A program made the position numbers and the translations under genes. Positions 1 to 8,441 of a DNA stretch of 19,812 bases are shown here, one piece after another. Position 1 is the stretch's first letter, and the number at the start of each line of letters is the position of its first letter. The notes below the pieces were generated by a model, which worked only from the letters and a program-made list of their open reading frames with translations, did not search any database and was not told the origin of the DNA. This DNA comes from UMGS1649 sp045604405 (GTDB lineage Bacteria > Bacillota > Clostridia > TANB77 > CAG-465): positions 1 through 19,812 of the forward strand of contig JAZUNZ010000004.1 in NCBI GenBank assembly GCA_045604405.1, in the 5' to 3' direction.

Positions 1-1
1 T

Positions 2-2269
2 ATAGGTCATGTTAAAGCATATATAGGATTAGAAGTTATAGCTAGAAAAAAGAGATTAGAAGGATACAATGTATTGTTCCCAATTGGTTGGGATGCATTT
101 GGTCTTCCTACAGAAAACTATGCTATTAAAACTGGAATACATCCAAGAGTTGTAACAGATAACAACATTGAAAGATTTACAGAACAATTAAAGAAAGTTG
201 GTTTCTCATTTGATTTTTCAAGACAAATTGATACAACATCAGAAGATTATTATAAATGGACTCAATGGATATTCTTAAAATTGTTTGAAAAGGGATTAGC
301 ATATAAAGATATAACTGAAGTAAACTATTGTCCAAACTGTCAAGTTGTTCTTTCTAACGAAGAATCACAAGGCGGAAAATGTGATAGATGTGGCGGAGAA
401 GTAATTCAGAAAGAAAAAAAAGTTTGGATGCTTAAAATTACAGACTATGCAGAAAAATTGCTTGAAGGGTTAAATGAGGTAGAATTTCCAGAGAGAGTTA
501 AAGTACAACAAGAAAATTGGATTGGAAAATCTACAGGTGCAGAAGTAGATTTTGGTCTTAAAGATGTAGAAGAATCTTTAAAAATATATACAACTAGACC
601 AGATACAATGTTTGGTGTTACATTCATGGTTGTTGCGCCGGAACATCCAATAATTAAGAAATACAAGGACAGAATAGAAAATATAGCTGAGATAGAAGAA
701 TATGCTATAAATGCAAAGAAGAAAACAGAATTTGAAAGAGTTCAGCTTGCAAAAGATAAAACTGGCGTGGAGATAAAGGGCTTACGTGCAATAAACCCTG
801 CAAACGGAAAAGAAGTACCAATTTGGGTTTCAGACTATGTTATGATGGGATATGGTACGGGAGCAATAATGGCAGTTCCAGCTCATGATACAAGAGATTA
901 TGAGTTTGCTAAAAAGTTCGGTATAGATATAATTCAAGTAATTGAAGGCGGAGACATACAAAAAGAAGCTTATACAGATATAGCAAATGGTATAATGATG
1001 AATTCGGATTTCTTAAACGGTAAATCTGTAAAAGAAGCAATTGAAGCGATGATAGAATTTGTAGAAACTAAAGGTTATGGACACGCTAAAACTAATTATT
1101 ATATGAAGGATTGGGCGTTTGCGCGTCAAAGATATTGGGGAGAACCAGTACCTATTGTTAAGTGCGAAAAATGTGGACTAGTTCCCGTGCCAGAAAAAGA
1201 TTTACCTGTAACACTTCCAAATTTAAAAGAATTTAAACCAGGTAAAAATGGTGAATCTGCACTTGCCGGTGCAACAGAGTGGGTAAATACAGTGTGCCCA
1301 CATTGTGGTGGTGCTGCTCAAAGAGAAACAGATACAATGCCACAATGGGCGGGTTCAAGCTGGTATTTCCTAAGATATATTGATCCTAGAAATGATTTAG
1401 AGCTTGCAAGTTTAGATAAATTAAAACATTGGTTACCTGTAGATTGGTATAACGGGGGTATGGAACATGTAACTCGTCACCTTATTTACTCAAGATTTTG
1501 GCACAGATTCTTATATGATATAGGTGTTGTTCCAACAAAAGAGCCATATGCTAAACGTTCAACTCAAGGTTTAATACTAGGTTCAGACGGAGAAAAGATG
1601 TCTAAATCTAGAGGCAATGTAGTAAATCCAGAGGATATAGTAAATGAATATGGTGCCGATACTTTAAGAACTTATATGTTATTTATTGGAGAATATGATG
1701 AGGCAGCTCCATGGAATGAAAATGGTGTAAAGGGTGCAAAGAAATTCTTAGATAGAGTAATGAGATTAGACAATTTAGTAGTGGATAATTATGCAAATAG
1801 CGACGAAGAACTTGAAAGAGAATTAAATAAAACTATTAAGAAAGTAACTGAAGATTATGAAGCTATGAAATACAATACAGCAGTAGCTCAAATGATGACT
1901 TTTGTGAATTTGGTGTATAAAAAAGGACAAATATCTAAAGAGGATTTGAAAAAATTCTTAATAATATTAAATCCAACTGCACCACACGTAACAGAAGAAT
2001 TATGGAATAAGTGCATAGATTCAAATTCTATGATAGTAGATGCCACATGGCCTAGTTTTGATGAATCAAAAATTAAAACAAGTTCTGTAGAAATCGCAGT
2101 ACAAGTTGGTGGAAAAGTTAGATTTACAATTAGTCATTCTATAGATGCAACTGCAGATGAAGTTAAAGTACAAGTTTTAAATGATGAGAGATTAAAACAA
2201 TATATATCAGGGAAAGAAATAAAAAAAGCAATAATTATACCTGGTAGGATTGCAAATATAGTTGTGTAA
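2..2269 (+). CDS. leuS: Leucyl-tRNA synthetase, 5' truncated by window edge
   Basis: Class I aminoacyl-tRNA synthetase that charges tRNA-Leu in the cytoplasm. The frame is open from base 2, and the first three codons read I-G-H, so the window starts inside the HIGH ATP-binding motif; the true start and roughly the first 45 residues lie upstream. Numbering from the first visible codon, the signature WDAFGLP follows at once. Two zinc-ribbon-like Cys pairs occur at C110/C113 with C127/C130, and again at C388/C391 with C432/C435. The CP1 editing domain lies between them, with TTRPDT and the later GTGAIMAVPAHD. KMSKS is at 532-536, and an anticodon-binding domain and a C-terminal domain follow. 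The 756 visible residues plus the missing start match the usual bacterial length of about 800. The first in-frame start codon visible (TTG at 74) is internal. Identity is secure. Confidence 0.97.
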   Translation: MGHVKAYIGLEVIARKKRLEGYNVLFPIGWDAFGLPTENYAIKTGIHPRVVTDNNIERFTEQLKKVGFSFDFSRQIDTTSEDYYKWTQWIFLKLFEKGLAYKDITEVNYCPNCQVVLSNEESQGGKCDRCGGEVIQKEKKVWMLKITDYAEKLLEGLNEVEFPERVKVQQENWIGKSTGAEVDFGLKDVEESLKIYTTRPDTMFGVTFMVVAPEHPIIKKYKDRIENIAEIEEYAINAKKKTEFERVQLAKDKTGVEIKGLRAINPANGKEVPIWVSDYVMMGYGTGAIMAVPAHDTRDYEFAKKFGIDIIQVIEGGDIQKEAYTDIANGIMMNSDFLNGKSVKEAIEAMIEFVETKGYGHAKTNYYMKDWAFARQRYWGEPVPIVKCEKCGLVPVPEKDLPVTLPNLKEFKPGKNGESALAGATEWVNTVCPHCGGAAQRETDTMPQWAGSSWYFLRYIDPRNDLELASLDKLKHWLPVDWYNGGMEHVTRHLIYSRFWHRFLYDIGVVPTKEPYAKRSTQGLILGSDGEKMSKSRGNVVNPEDIVNEYGADTLRTYMLFIGEYDEAAPWNENGVKGAKKFLDRVMRLDNLVVDNYANSDEELERELNKTIKKVTEDYEAMKYNTAVAQMMTFVNLVYKKGQISKEDLKKFLIILNPTAPHVTEELWNKCIDSNSMIVDATWPSFDESKIKTSSVEIAVQVGGKVRFTISHSIDATADEVKVQVLNDERLKQYISGKEIKKAIIIPGRIANIVV

Positions 2270-2314
2270 TGATAAAATACGAGAAGGAACATAAGAAGAA
2301 AGTGAGGAATATAT

Positions 2315-3751
2315 ATGTCGGTAGAACTTACTACAGTTATGGTGCAAGTTTTAAGTGGATTTATAATATTTTTCTTGGGAATGATTGCATATGGATATAC
2401 GGCTAAATCTAAAATAGAGGAAAGCAAAGATGCAGCCCAAGCGGCATATATAGATGCGCTAACAAAACTTGGAAACAGACATAAATTCAATAAAGTAATA
2501 AACGAAATGGTAAAACACGAAGAAGAAAAATTTGCGCTATGCTTTCTAGATTTAGATGACTTTAAGCACATTAACGATAATATGGGACATGATGCAGGTG
2601 ATGAGCTTTTGATTGAACTAGGAAGAAGACTTGTTGATGGAGTAGCAGACCATGGACAAGTATTCAGGCTAGGTGGAGATGAATATGCTTTAATTATCAC
2701 AGGGGCAAACAGCAAACTCGAAGTAGAAACCATCGTAAAGAGAGTACAAAGAAATGTGGTAAGACCTGTAGATATTCGTGGTAATAAAGTTAATCTAGAT
2801 TATAGTTTGGGAATTGCAATGTTTCCAGAAGACTCAACAGATAGCGTTCAGCTTGTAAACTTTGCTGATTCTGCAATGTACCATATAAAAGAAAGTGGAA
2901 AAAGCGATTATTATTTCCATAATGCAGCATTAAGGTCAAAAACAGAAAATAAAAAGCGAATGGAAATGGAATTAAAATCCGCATTTGAAAATAAAGAATT
3001 TGGAATAGACTATCAGCCTAGAGTAAACCTAAAAAATCCAAAAGAAATTTGGCTTGAAGCATTTCTATTTTGGAATCATCCAATGGTTGGAAAACTTAGA
3101 GCAGAATATTTCTTAAAGTTTGCAGAGTCTATAGGGCTTATTATACCAATAGATGAGCTTATGATAGAACAAGCCATTATAAAGCTTAACAAATTAAGAA
3201 AAGAAGGCTTTCCAAATGTAAATATTGCAATGAACGTATCTTTAAGACATTTTCAAAGAAAAGATTTTGTTGAAAAGCTATGTAGAATATTCGAGAAAAA
3301 TCCTTTTGAAAAAGGCACTCTTATGTTGCAGATAACAGACACTATTGATGTAGATAAGATAGAGAACTATAAAGTAATGTTTGATAAAGTGAGAAATTAT
3401 GGCGTAAAAATATCTGTTACAAATTTCGAAATAAAACATGAAGTAATGGACATGTTTAGAAGACTTCAAATAGATGAAGTTAAAGTAAGTTCTAAATATG
3501 TAGATTCAAACAGTATATTTGCTCCGAATGTATTAAAAGATATAGTAACGCTTGCTCGTGATCTAGAATATGATATAGTTATTACTCGAATAGAGGATGA
3601 GGAAACGTTAAATAAAATATTAAAACTTAAAGTAGATATGATACAAGGAAATCACTTGTTTGGCATAATGGAAGAAAAGGATGTTATTGAATTCTTAAAA
3701 TCATTAAAACAAACAACAAAGGGTACAAGGAAAAAAGTTGAAAAAAATTAA
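2315..3751 (+). CDS. Membrane-anchored GGDEF protein with degenerate EAL domain
   Basis: Putative cyclic-di-GMP signalling protein of 478 residues. One membrane helix (about residues 8-27) is followed by a GGDEF domain (about 45-205). That domain keeps the metal-binding LDLDDF, the ND.MGH.AGD stretch and the signature RLGGDEY (GGDEY at 120-124), so diguanylate cyclase activity is plausible. No RxxD inhibitory site is present at the usual position. The EAL domain (about 225-465) keeps its first Glu (E248, as EAF), the Asn of NVS, K390 and the final Gln. It has lost others: Q339 where a Glu ligand is expected, T369-N370 in place of the Asp-Asp pair, and ITR where AEG is expected. It is therefore probably a non-catalytic, binding or regulatory EAL domain. 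It starts 45 bp after leuS with no terminator between, so co-transcription is likely. The ribosome-binding site is GTGAGGA. The physiological output is unknown. Confidence 0.88.
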   Translation: MSVELTTVMVQVLSGFIIFFLGMIAYGYTAKSKIEESKDAAQAAYIDALTKLGNRHKFNKVINEMVKHEEEKFALCFLDLDDFKHINDNMGHDAGDELLIELGRRLVDGVADHGQVFRLGGDEYALIITGANSKLEVETIVKRVQRNVVRPVDIRGNKVNLDYSLGIAMFPEDSTDSVQLVNFADSAMYHIKESGKSDYYFHNAALRSKTENKKRMEMELKSAFENKEFGIDYQPRVNLKNPKEIWLEAFLFWNHPMVGKLRAEYFLKFAESIGLIIPIDELMIEQAIIKLNKLRKEGFPNVNIAMNVSLRHFQRKDFVEKLCRIFEKNPFEKGTLMLQITDTIDVDKIENYKVMFDKVRNYGVKISVTNFEIKHEVMDMFRRLQIDEVKVSSKYVDSNSIFAPNVLKDIVTLARDLEYDIVITRIEDEETLNKILKLKVDMIQGNHLFGIMEEKDVIEFLKSLKQTTKGTRKKVEKN

Positions 3752-3757
3752 TAAAAA

Positions 3758-3790
3758 TAAAAAAATGTGTTGACAAAACACATTTTTTTT
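3758..3790 (+). terminator. Rho-independent terminator after the GGDEF gene
   Basis: The arm ending at 3771 (ATGTGTT core) pairs with AACACAT (3777-3783) around the 5-nt loop GACAA. Flanking A and T runs extend the stem, and a tract of eight T (3783-3790) follows. It lies just after the stop codon and overlaps the tRNA promoter. Confidence 0.7.
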
Positions 3791-3798
3791 TATATAAT
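3770..3798 (+). promoter_or_regulatory. Consensus sigma-A promoter of the tRNA cluster
   Basis: TTGACA at 3770-3775, a 17-bp spacer, then TATAAT at 3793-3798. Both boxes match consensus exactly, as expected for a strong stable-RNA promoter, and transcription should start near 3805, about 13 bp before the first tRNA. The -35 box sits in the top of the upstream terminator hairpin. Confidence 0.85.
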
Positions 3799-3817
3799 AT
3801 TGCTTGTCAACAGAAGT

Positions 3818-3893
3818 GGGCGCATAGCTCAGTTGGGAGAGCATCTGCCTTACAAGCAGGGGGTCATAGGTTCGAGCCCTATTGTGCCCACCA
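3818..3893 (+). tRNA. tRNA-Val (anticodon UAC)
   Basis: Complete 76-nt cloverleaf with encoded CCA. The acceptor stem GGGCGCA pairs with TGTGCCC (one G-U). The anticodon stem TCTGC/GCAGG closes the loop CTTACAA, giving anticodon TAC for GUA-type valine codons. The T arm has TTCGAGC, and the discriminator base is A. It is the first gene of the tRNA cluster. Confidence 0.97.
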
Positions 3894-3900
3894 CTTTTTT

Positions 3901-3977
3901 GGCCTGGTAGTTCAGTTGGTTAGAACGCCGCCCTGTCACGGCGGAGGTCGTGGGTTCGAGTCCCATCCAGGTCGCCA
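3901..3977 (+). tRNA. tRNA-Asp (anticodon GUC)
   Basis: Complete 77-nt cloverleaf with encoded CCA. The acceptor stem GGCCTGG pairs with CCAGGTC. The anticodon stem CCGCC/GGCGG closes the loop CTGTCAC, giving GTC for aspartate. The discriminator base is G. It starts 7 nt after tRNA-Val, so both come from one precursor. Confidence 0.97.
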
Positions 3978-3988
3978 TTTTTTTATAT

Positions 3989-4064
<76 letters not shown>

Positions 4065-4111
4065 ATTTATTTATGGAACTAAAACTTATAAATTGGCATA
4101 CAATATAATAT

Positions 4112-4187
4112 GCGGGAATAGCTCAGTTGATAGAGCGTCGCGTTGCCAACGCGAAGGTCGCGGGTTTGAGCCCCGTTTCCCGCTCCA
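4112..4187 (+). tRNA. tRNA-Gly (anticodon GCC)
   Basis: Complete 76-nt cloverleaf with encoded CCA. The acceptor stem GCGGGAA pairs with TTCCCGC. The anticodon stem TCGCG/CGCGA closes the loop TTGCCAA, giving GCC for glycine. The discriminator base is T. It is 47 nt after tRNA-Phe; no separate strong promoter is obvious in that gap. It is followed at once by a terminator. Confidence 0.97.
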
Positions 4188-4217
4188 AAAAACACCTCTT
4201 ACGAGGTGATTTTTTTT
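4186..4217. terminator. Bidirectional terminator between tRNA-Gly and the flippase-like gene
   Basis: The stem CACCTC (4193-4198) pairs with GAGGTG (4203-4208) around the loop TTAC. A T run (4210-4217) follows on the plus strand, and an A run (4187-4192) precedes it, which becomes a U tract on the minus strand. It can therefore stop both the tRNA transcript and the converging minus-strand gene. The stop codon of that gene lies in the loop. Confidence 0.85.
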
Positions 4218-5257
4218 ATTTGTTTTAGTTTCTTTTTCTCTTTAATCATTACGTTAATATGATTTATAAATACAAATATACTACTTAATATTAAGCAGAA
4301 GTAATAACTAATTCCACGAGTCAAAAACATAGCAGAAACAGCTATATTTTCTCCAAATATTTTTTTATATATCACAAGCATCATTGCTTCTCCAACTCCA
4401 ACACCACCAGGAAGTGGTACAGAATCAATTGCAAGAGCTATACCTATTTGCAGTACAACTAAATCTAAAAATGAGTAGCCCTCAAGTCCAAATGCATCAT
4501 ATACAACAAACGCTATAGAAAATAGAGCGAAACGCTGAATAATGGTCAAGATACAAACTTTAATAGCTATACTTAAATGTTCTTTAACATATTTAGCACC
4601 TTGTTGGTATTCTGCTAGATGTGTATTAAAACTTTCTATTGCATGATCTTTATCTTTTATAATACGTAATCTACAACCAAGTTTTATAAAAAACATTACT
4701 ATGGATTCTATCCAACGCTTTGAATACATAAGCATCAAGCATAATATTATTAATAAAAAATTTCCAACAATTCCAATTAATAAGAATATTGTAAACGCTA
4801 CGCCATTTTTAAACATTAAGCCCGGATGAAATATTATAGCACAGATACCCATCAAAATTATTATTATTTTAAAAGTTATTGTATTTACTAGTAGAGCTAT
4901 AGAAGATTTTGTATAAGGTATTCCGTCTTTGTGCATGTAATATGCCTGTGCGGGTTGACCGCCAGTAGAAGAAGGCGTTATTGCTGAAAAGTAAAATTCT
5001 GTACAGGCAGATAAAAAGCCTTGCCACAAGTTAAATTTTCCACCAAGAGAATTTATAGTAATTTTTATATATAACCCCTCGACAATTAGATATACTAAAA
5101 CAAGAACGATACCAATTCCAATATGGGTAATAGGTATACTTTTTAAATTAGTGATTACATCATTAATATCATTACTACTAAATAGCAAGTAAAAAGTAGC
5201 AATAAGTAGCAGTATAAAGAATACAATGCTAAAAATATATTTCTTTTTTGATTTCAT
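4199..5257 (-). CDS. Flippase-like / LPG_synthase_TM family membrane protein (YbhN-like)
   Basis: Integral membrane protein of 352 residues with about eight hydrophobic segments spread over the full length. Two conserved family signatures are visible: TPSSTGGQPAQ at 94-104 and PLPGGVGVGEA at 281-291. These mark the family of the transmembrane half of lysylphosphatidylglycerol synthase (MprF) and its free-standing relatives. The soluble aminoacyl-transfer domain of MprF is absent, so the protein is unlikely to make aminoacyl lipids by itself. A role in lipid or lipid-linked glycan translocation is a family-based inference, and the substrate is unknown. The ATG at 5257 has an AGGGGAA ribosome-binding site. 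A TATAAT box lies on the minus strand around 5270 with no clear -35. The last codons and the TAA stop lie inside the terminator hairpin shared with the tRNA cluster. Confidence 0.85.
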   Translation of the reverse strand: MKSKKKYIFSIVFFILLLIATFYLLFSSNDINDVITNLKSIPITHIGIGIVLVLVYLIVEGLYIKITINSLGGKFNLWQGFLSACTEFYFSAITPSSTGGQPAQAYYMHKDGIPYTKSSIALLVNTITFKIIIILMGICAIIFHPGLMFKNGVAFTIFLLIGIVGNFLLIILCLMLMYSKRWIESIVMFFIKLGCRLRIIKDKDHAIESFNTHLAEYQQGAKYVKEHLSIAIKVCILTIIQRFALFSIAFVVYDAFGLEGYSFLDLVVLQIGIALAIDSVPLPGGVGVGEAMMLVIYKKIFGENIAVSAMFLTRGISYYFCLILSSIFVFINHINVMIKEKKKLKQIKKITS

Positions 5258-5394
5258 AGATTTCCCCTATTTATTATATGGCATTTATATAACTGTTATA
5301 TCTAAGCCATTATTTCTATATAATTTTACCCTTTACGACAAATATTGTCAAGAAACGGCTGGTTAATGGAAATGATTACAAGAAAAGGGCAAAC

Positions 5395-5423
5395 TTGAAA
5401 AAAATGGCATAACGTGATATAAT
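5395..5423 (+). promoter_or_regulatory. Sigma-A promoter, extended -10, for the 144-residue membrane protein
   Basis: TTGAAA at 5395-5400, a 17-bp spacer, then TATAAT at 5418-5423 preceded by TGA, which gives an extended -10 (TGnTATAAT). Transcription should start near 5430, giving a leader of about 74 nt. That leader contains a possible 14-codon ORF beginning at 5430. Confidence 0.8.
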
Positions 5424-5503
5424 ACCAACATGGATGTAAGTGAATATGCTTTCCTAGATAAATCTGGGGTGTAAATATACCAAAAATATTGGAGGTATTA
5501 TAT

Positions 5504-5938
5504 ATGAAACATGAGAAATTAAAGGAGTTAAGCAAGAAGCGGAATAATTTTTTTAAGCTTGCATGGAGCTTAGTTATACCAGCATGTCTTCTTTTGATTA
5601 TTTCGCTAGCTGCCGGAAATATTATCGCTTCTGTATCAGCTATACTAGCAGTAGGACTTACTTTGATAGCTTCTATTTCCGGTTCTTTAGGCATACTATT
5701 TGCTGCTAAAGGAGATAAATACGACCGAGTTATAGAAGATTACATTATAATTAAAGTAATGGATATTTTAAATACGGTTACAGACAAATATGAAGTGGTT
5801 TATGGTAGAGTGGGTGGTTATAGAGTGGGATTTCATAATCAAATAATAGACTATGAAGATTTACAGTCTAAAATCGATGCTGAGCTTAACATTATGAACA
5901 AAATTTCAAATAGAATAATAAGAGTAAAACTAATTTAA
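5504..5938 (+). CDS. Small membrane protein of unknown function, two predicted helices
   Basis: Not recognised. It has 144 residues: a basic N-terminus rich in Lys and Arg (1-16), two closely spaced hydrophobic segments (about 18-37 and 40-67) forming a likely hairpin in the membrane, and a soluble C-terminal half of about 75 residues with KYEVVYGRVGGYRVGF in the middle. By the positive-inside rule the C-terminal half is probably cytoplasmic. The start at ATG 5504 is chosen because GGAGG (5491-5495) lies 8 nt upstream; a TTG at 5489 would overlap this site. It is monocistronic: its own promoter lies upstream and a palindromic terminator downstream, and it converges on pheT. No function can be assigned. 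Confidence 0.75.
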   Translation: MKHEKLKELSKKRNNFFKLAWSLVIPACLLLIISLAAGNIIASVSAILAVGLTLIASISGSLGILFAAKGDKYDRVIEDYIIIKVMDILNTVTDKYEVVYGRVGGYRVGFHNQIIDYEDLQSKIDAELNIMNKISNRIIRVKLI

Positions 5939-5975
5939 AAAAGTCTCGAGGAATATTCCTCGAGATATTTTGTTG
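5939..5975. terminator. Bidirectional palindromic terminator between the membrane gene and pheT
   Basis: A perfect inverted repeat (5944-5965) with arms TCTCGAGGAA and TTCCTCGAGA lies between two convergent genes. A T-rich tract (ATATTTTGTTGTTT) follows on the plus strand. The A run at 5937-5942 gives a U tract on the minus strand, so it should serve both genes. Confidence 0.85.
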
Positions 5976-6004
5976 TTTAATAATTTATATCGTATACAAA
6001 TATA

Positions 6005-8428
6005 TTATTCTTCACGAAGTTTTATGCCATATCTGCTATTTAATGATCTAACAATACTATCTACTTTACTATTTATTTGTTCGGAAGTAAGCATTCCATC
6101 ATCATTAGAAAGTCTAAGTCTTAGAACTATAGATTTTTTACCTTCTGGTATTTGATTTCCTCTGTATTCTTCGATGAATTCTACTTCTTTAACCTTGGAT
6201 TTAATAGTAGAATAAATATTATCCCAAGTAATAGCTTCATCTACAAGTAAAGACAAATCTTTTTCAACTAGAGGAAGAACAGGTAAATGTTCAAATTCAT
6301 TAGTTCTAGATGCAAATGGTACAAGTTTACCAAAGTCTAGTTCAAACACAGCTACATTCGTACGTTTGATTTTAGAATCTGCCATTGTTTGTACAGAAAC
6401 TAAGCTAAGTGTTCCAATAGTTTCATCGTTACATACAATGTCTAGATAAGCATTAACATCTGCCCAAGTAGGTTTAACACCTTGCTTGAAATTCAAACTA
6501 TTCATATGGCAGTAGCTTGCCATGTTTTCTATAACACCTTTTGCTTCATAGAAAATAGATTTGGCATATTTACCAACAACTACACCAGTTAATAATTTCT
6601 TATGAATAGGTAGTGTTTCTTCTTCAGAAGATTCATGATAATCACCTTTTTCAAAAACTTGTGCCATTTCAAACATTTTGAAATTAGAATAATATCTTAA
6701 GTTTTTAGAAATAGCTTCTAACATTCCTGGTACAAGTGAACTTCTAAGTATAGCTGATTCCGGAGAAGGGGGAGTAGCTAGTCTTACAGATTTTGATACA
6801 TCTATTTTAGCTGCGTAAATATATTTATCTTCTATCCAAGGATATGTAAATATTTCATTAAAGCCACATCTATATGCCAAATATTCTCTTAATCTTCTTT
6901 CTAATAGCATATTAGTTTGGTGTACAGCGTGTTCAAAATTAACAGGTAGCGGTTTTGCTTCAAAACTTTCAAAACTTAATAGTCTTGCAATATCTCCCAT
7001 AACGTCATCTTTTAAAGATACATCGCCAGTAGATCTCCATACGGGTACAGTTACGTGATATACACCATTTTCATAATCTACATCGTAACCAACACCTTTT
7101 AGAACTTTTTCAATAGTTTCTCTAGTTAAAACTTTTCCAAGCCTTATATTTAAAAATTCTTGTTCAACATCAATTTTTTCTCTTTCGGTTTTTACAGGAT
7201 AAACATCACCGTAAGCCACTATTTTGCTTTCTGGAAACAATTCTTTAAATAGCAATAAAGCCATATCTCTACCTTGACATACACGTTCTGTATCTATATT
7301 TTTTTCATATCTTATAGATGAATCTGTTTTTTCATCAAATCTTTTTCCGGTTTTTCTAATTGTTTTAGCAGAGAAGTTTGCTATTTCTAAAAGAACACCA
7401 GTTGTTTCAGGAAGGATAGAATCTTTTTTGCCACCACGAATGCCAGCAAGTGCTAATGCGGATTCTGTATCTGAAATTACTAAGTCATCTTCAGTTAGGT
7501 CTATAAAGTTATCATCCAAAAGCAGTAGTTGTTCGCCTGGATTTGCATTTCTCACAATAATCTTTTCGCCTTTAACATGTGTTCTATCGAAAGCATGAGT
7601 AGGTTGGCCTACTGCAAGCATTACGTAGTTTGTGATGTCTACTATTGCATTTATTGGACGCATACCACCATTTATAAGAGCGGTTTTCATCCACATCGGA
7701 GACTCTTTTTCGTAAACATTTTCAATTTCTACACCAACATATCTACGACACTTTTCAGGAACTTTTATTTCTATGTCGTACTTAGGTAAAGTAGAGTCTA
7801 TCTCAACTTTATCTAGTTCTTTTAACGGAATATCATATATAGCAGAAAGTTCTCTAGCAATACCGTAATGTCCCCATAAATCGGGCCTGTTTGTTAAAGA
7901 TTTATTATCGATTTCAATAACCGTGTCGTTCATACAAATAACGTCTGCTATATTTTGACCTGGCACACAATCTACGCCTTTAAGATCAACAATTGCGTGA
8001 TCGTTTTCTGGTGGAAATAATTTATCTAGGTAAACCTCTTCGGCACCACATATCATACCATAAGAGTATTCACCACGCATTTTTGTTTCTTTAATTACAA
8101 TCGGTTCGCCTTCGCCGTGCCATACAACTTCAGCACCTGGTTTAGAAACTACAACTAGCTCACCAATGTATAAGTTTGAACCACCACATACAATTTGAAC
8201 AGGTTCTTTTTCACCAATATCTGTAATACAGATTTTTAGAGCATCTGCATTAGGATGGCTTTTTATTTCTAATATTTTACCGACTACAATATCATGAAAC
8301 TTTTCTGCAGTATTTTCAACAGCTTCAACTTCAACAGTTCTTAAAGTTAAGTCATAAGCAATCTGTTTTGGGGAGATATTATCAGGTAAATCTATATATT
8401 TTTTTATCCAATTTAATGATACTTTCAT
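6005..8428 (-). CDS. pheT: Phenylalanyl-tRNA synthetase beta subunit
   Basis: Beta subunit of the alpha2-beta2 class II PheRS, which binds tRNA-Phe and edits mischarged Tyr-tRNA. Its 807 residues match the usual full length of about 800. The domains appear in family order. An N-terminal segment is followed by an OB-fold tRNA-binding domain (about 44-150, with VGKILEIKSHPNAD). The B3/4 editing domain covers about 210-375 (GGMRPINAIVDITNYVM, GQPTHAFD). A B5 domain lies at about 410-475, then a synthetase-like core (about 480-690). A C-terminal ferredoxin-fold anticodon-binding domain covers about 710-807 (PVLPLVEKDLSLLV). ATG 8428 has an AGGAG site that overlaps the end of pheS, only 13 bp upstream, so translation is probably coupled. 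It is under the same T-box as pheS. Confidence 0.97.
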   Translation of the reverse strand: MKVSLNWIKKYIDLPDNISPKQIAYDLTLRTVEVEAVENTAEKFHDIVVGKILEIKSHPNADALKICITDIGEKEPVQIVCGGSNLYIGELVVVSKPGAEVVWHGEGEPIVIKETKMRGEYSYGMICGAEEVYLDKLFPPENDHAIVDLKGVDCVPGQNIADVICMNDTVIEIDNKSLTNRPDLWGHYGIARELSAIYDIPLKELDKVEIDSTLPKYDIEIKVPEKCRRYVGVEIENVYEKESPMWMKTALINGGMRPINAIVDITNYVMLAVGQPTHAFDRTHVKGEKIIVRNANPGEQLLLLDDNFIDLTEDDLVISDTESALALAGIRGGKKDSILPETTGVLLEIANFSAKTIRKTGKRFDEKTDSSIRYEKNIDTERVCQGRDMALLLFKELFPESKIVAYGDVYPVKTEREKIDVEQEFLNIRLGKVLTRETIEKVLKGVGYDVDYENGVYHVTVPVWRSTGDVSLKDDVMGDIARLLSFESFEAKPLPVNFEHAVHQTNMLLERRLREYLAYRCGFNEIFTYPWIEDKYIYAAKIDVSKSVRLATPPSPESAILRSSLVPGMLEAISKNLRYYSNFKMFEMAQVFEKGDYHESSEEETLPIHKKLLTGVVVGKYAKSIFYEAKGVIENMASYCHMNSLNFKQGVKPTWADVNAYLDIVCNDETIGTLSLVSVQTMADSKIKRTNVAVFELDFGKLVPFASRTNEFEHLPVLPLVEKDLSLLVDEAITWDNIYSTIKSKVKEVEFIEEYRGNQIPEGKKSIVLRLRLSNDDGMLTSEQINSKVDSIVRSLNSRYGIKLREE

Positions 8429-8441
8429 GTTGATCTCCTTT

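Noticed and set aside
2134..2733. 199-codon minus-strand ORF across leuS and the GGDEF gene
   Set aside because: Overlaps two secure genes on the other strand and shows no family motif.
4199..5257. Full MprF lysylphosphatidylglycerol synthase
   Set aside because: Only the transmembrane family domain is present; the cytoplasmic aminoacyl-transfer domain is missing, so it is called flippase-like only.
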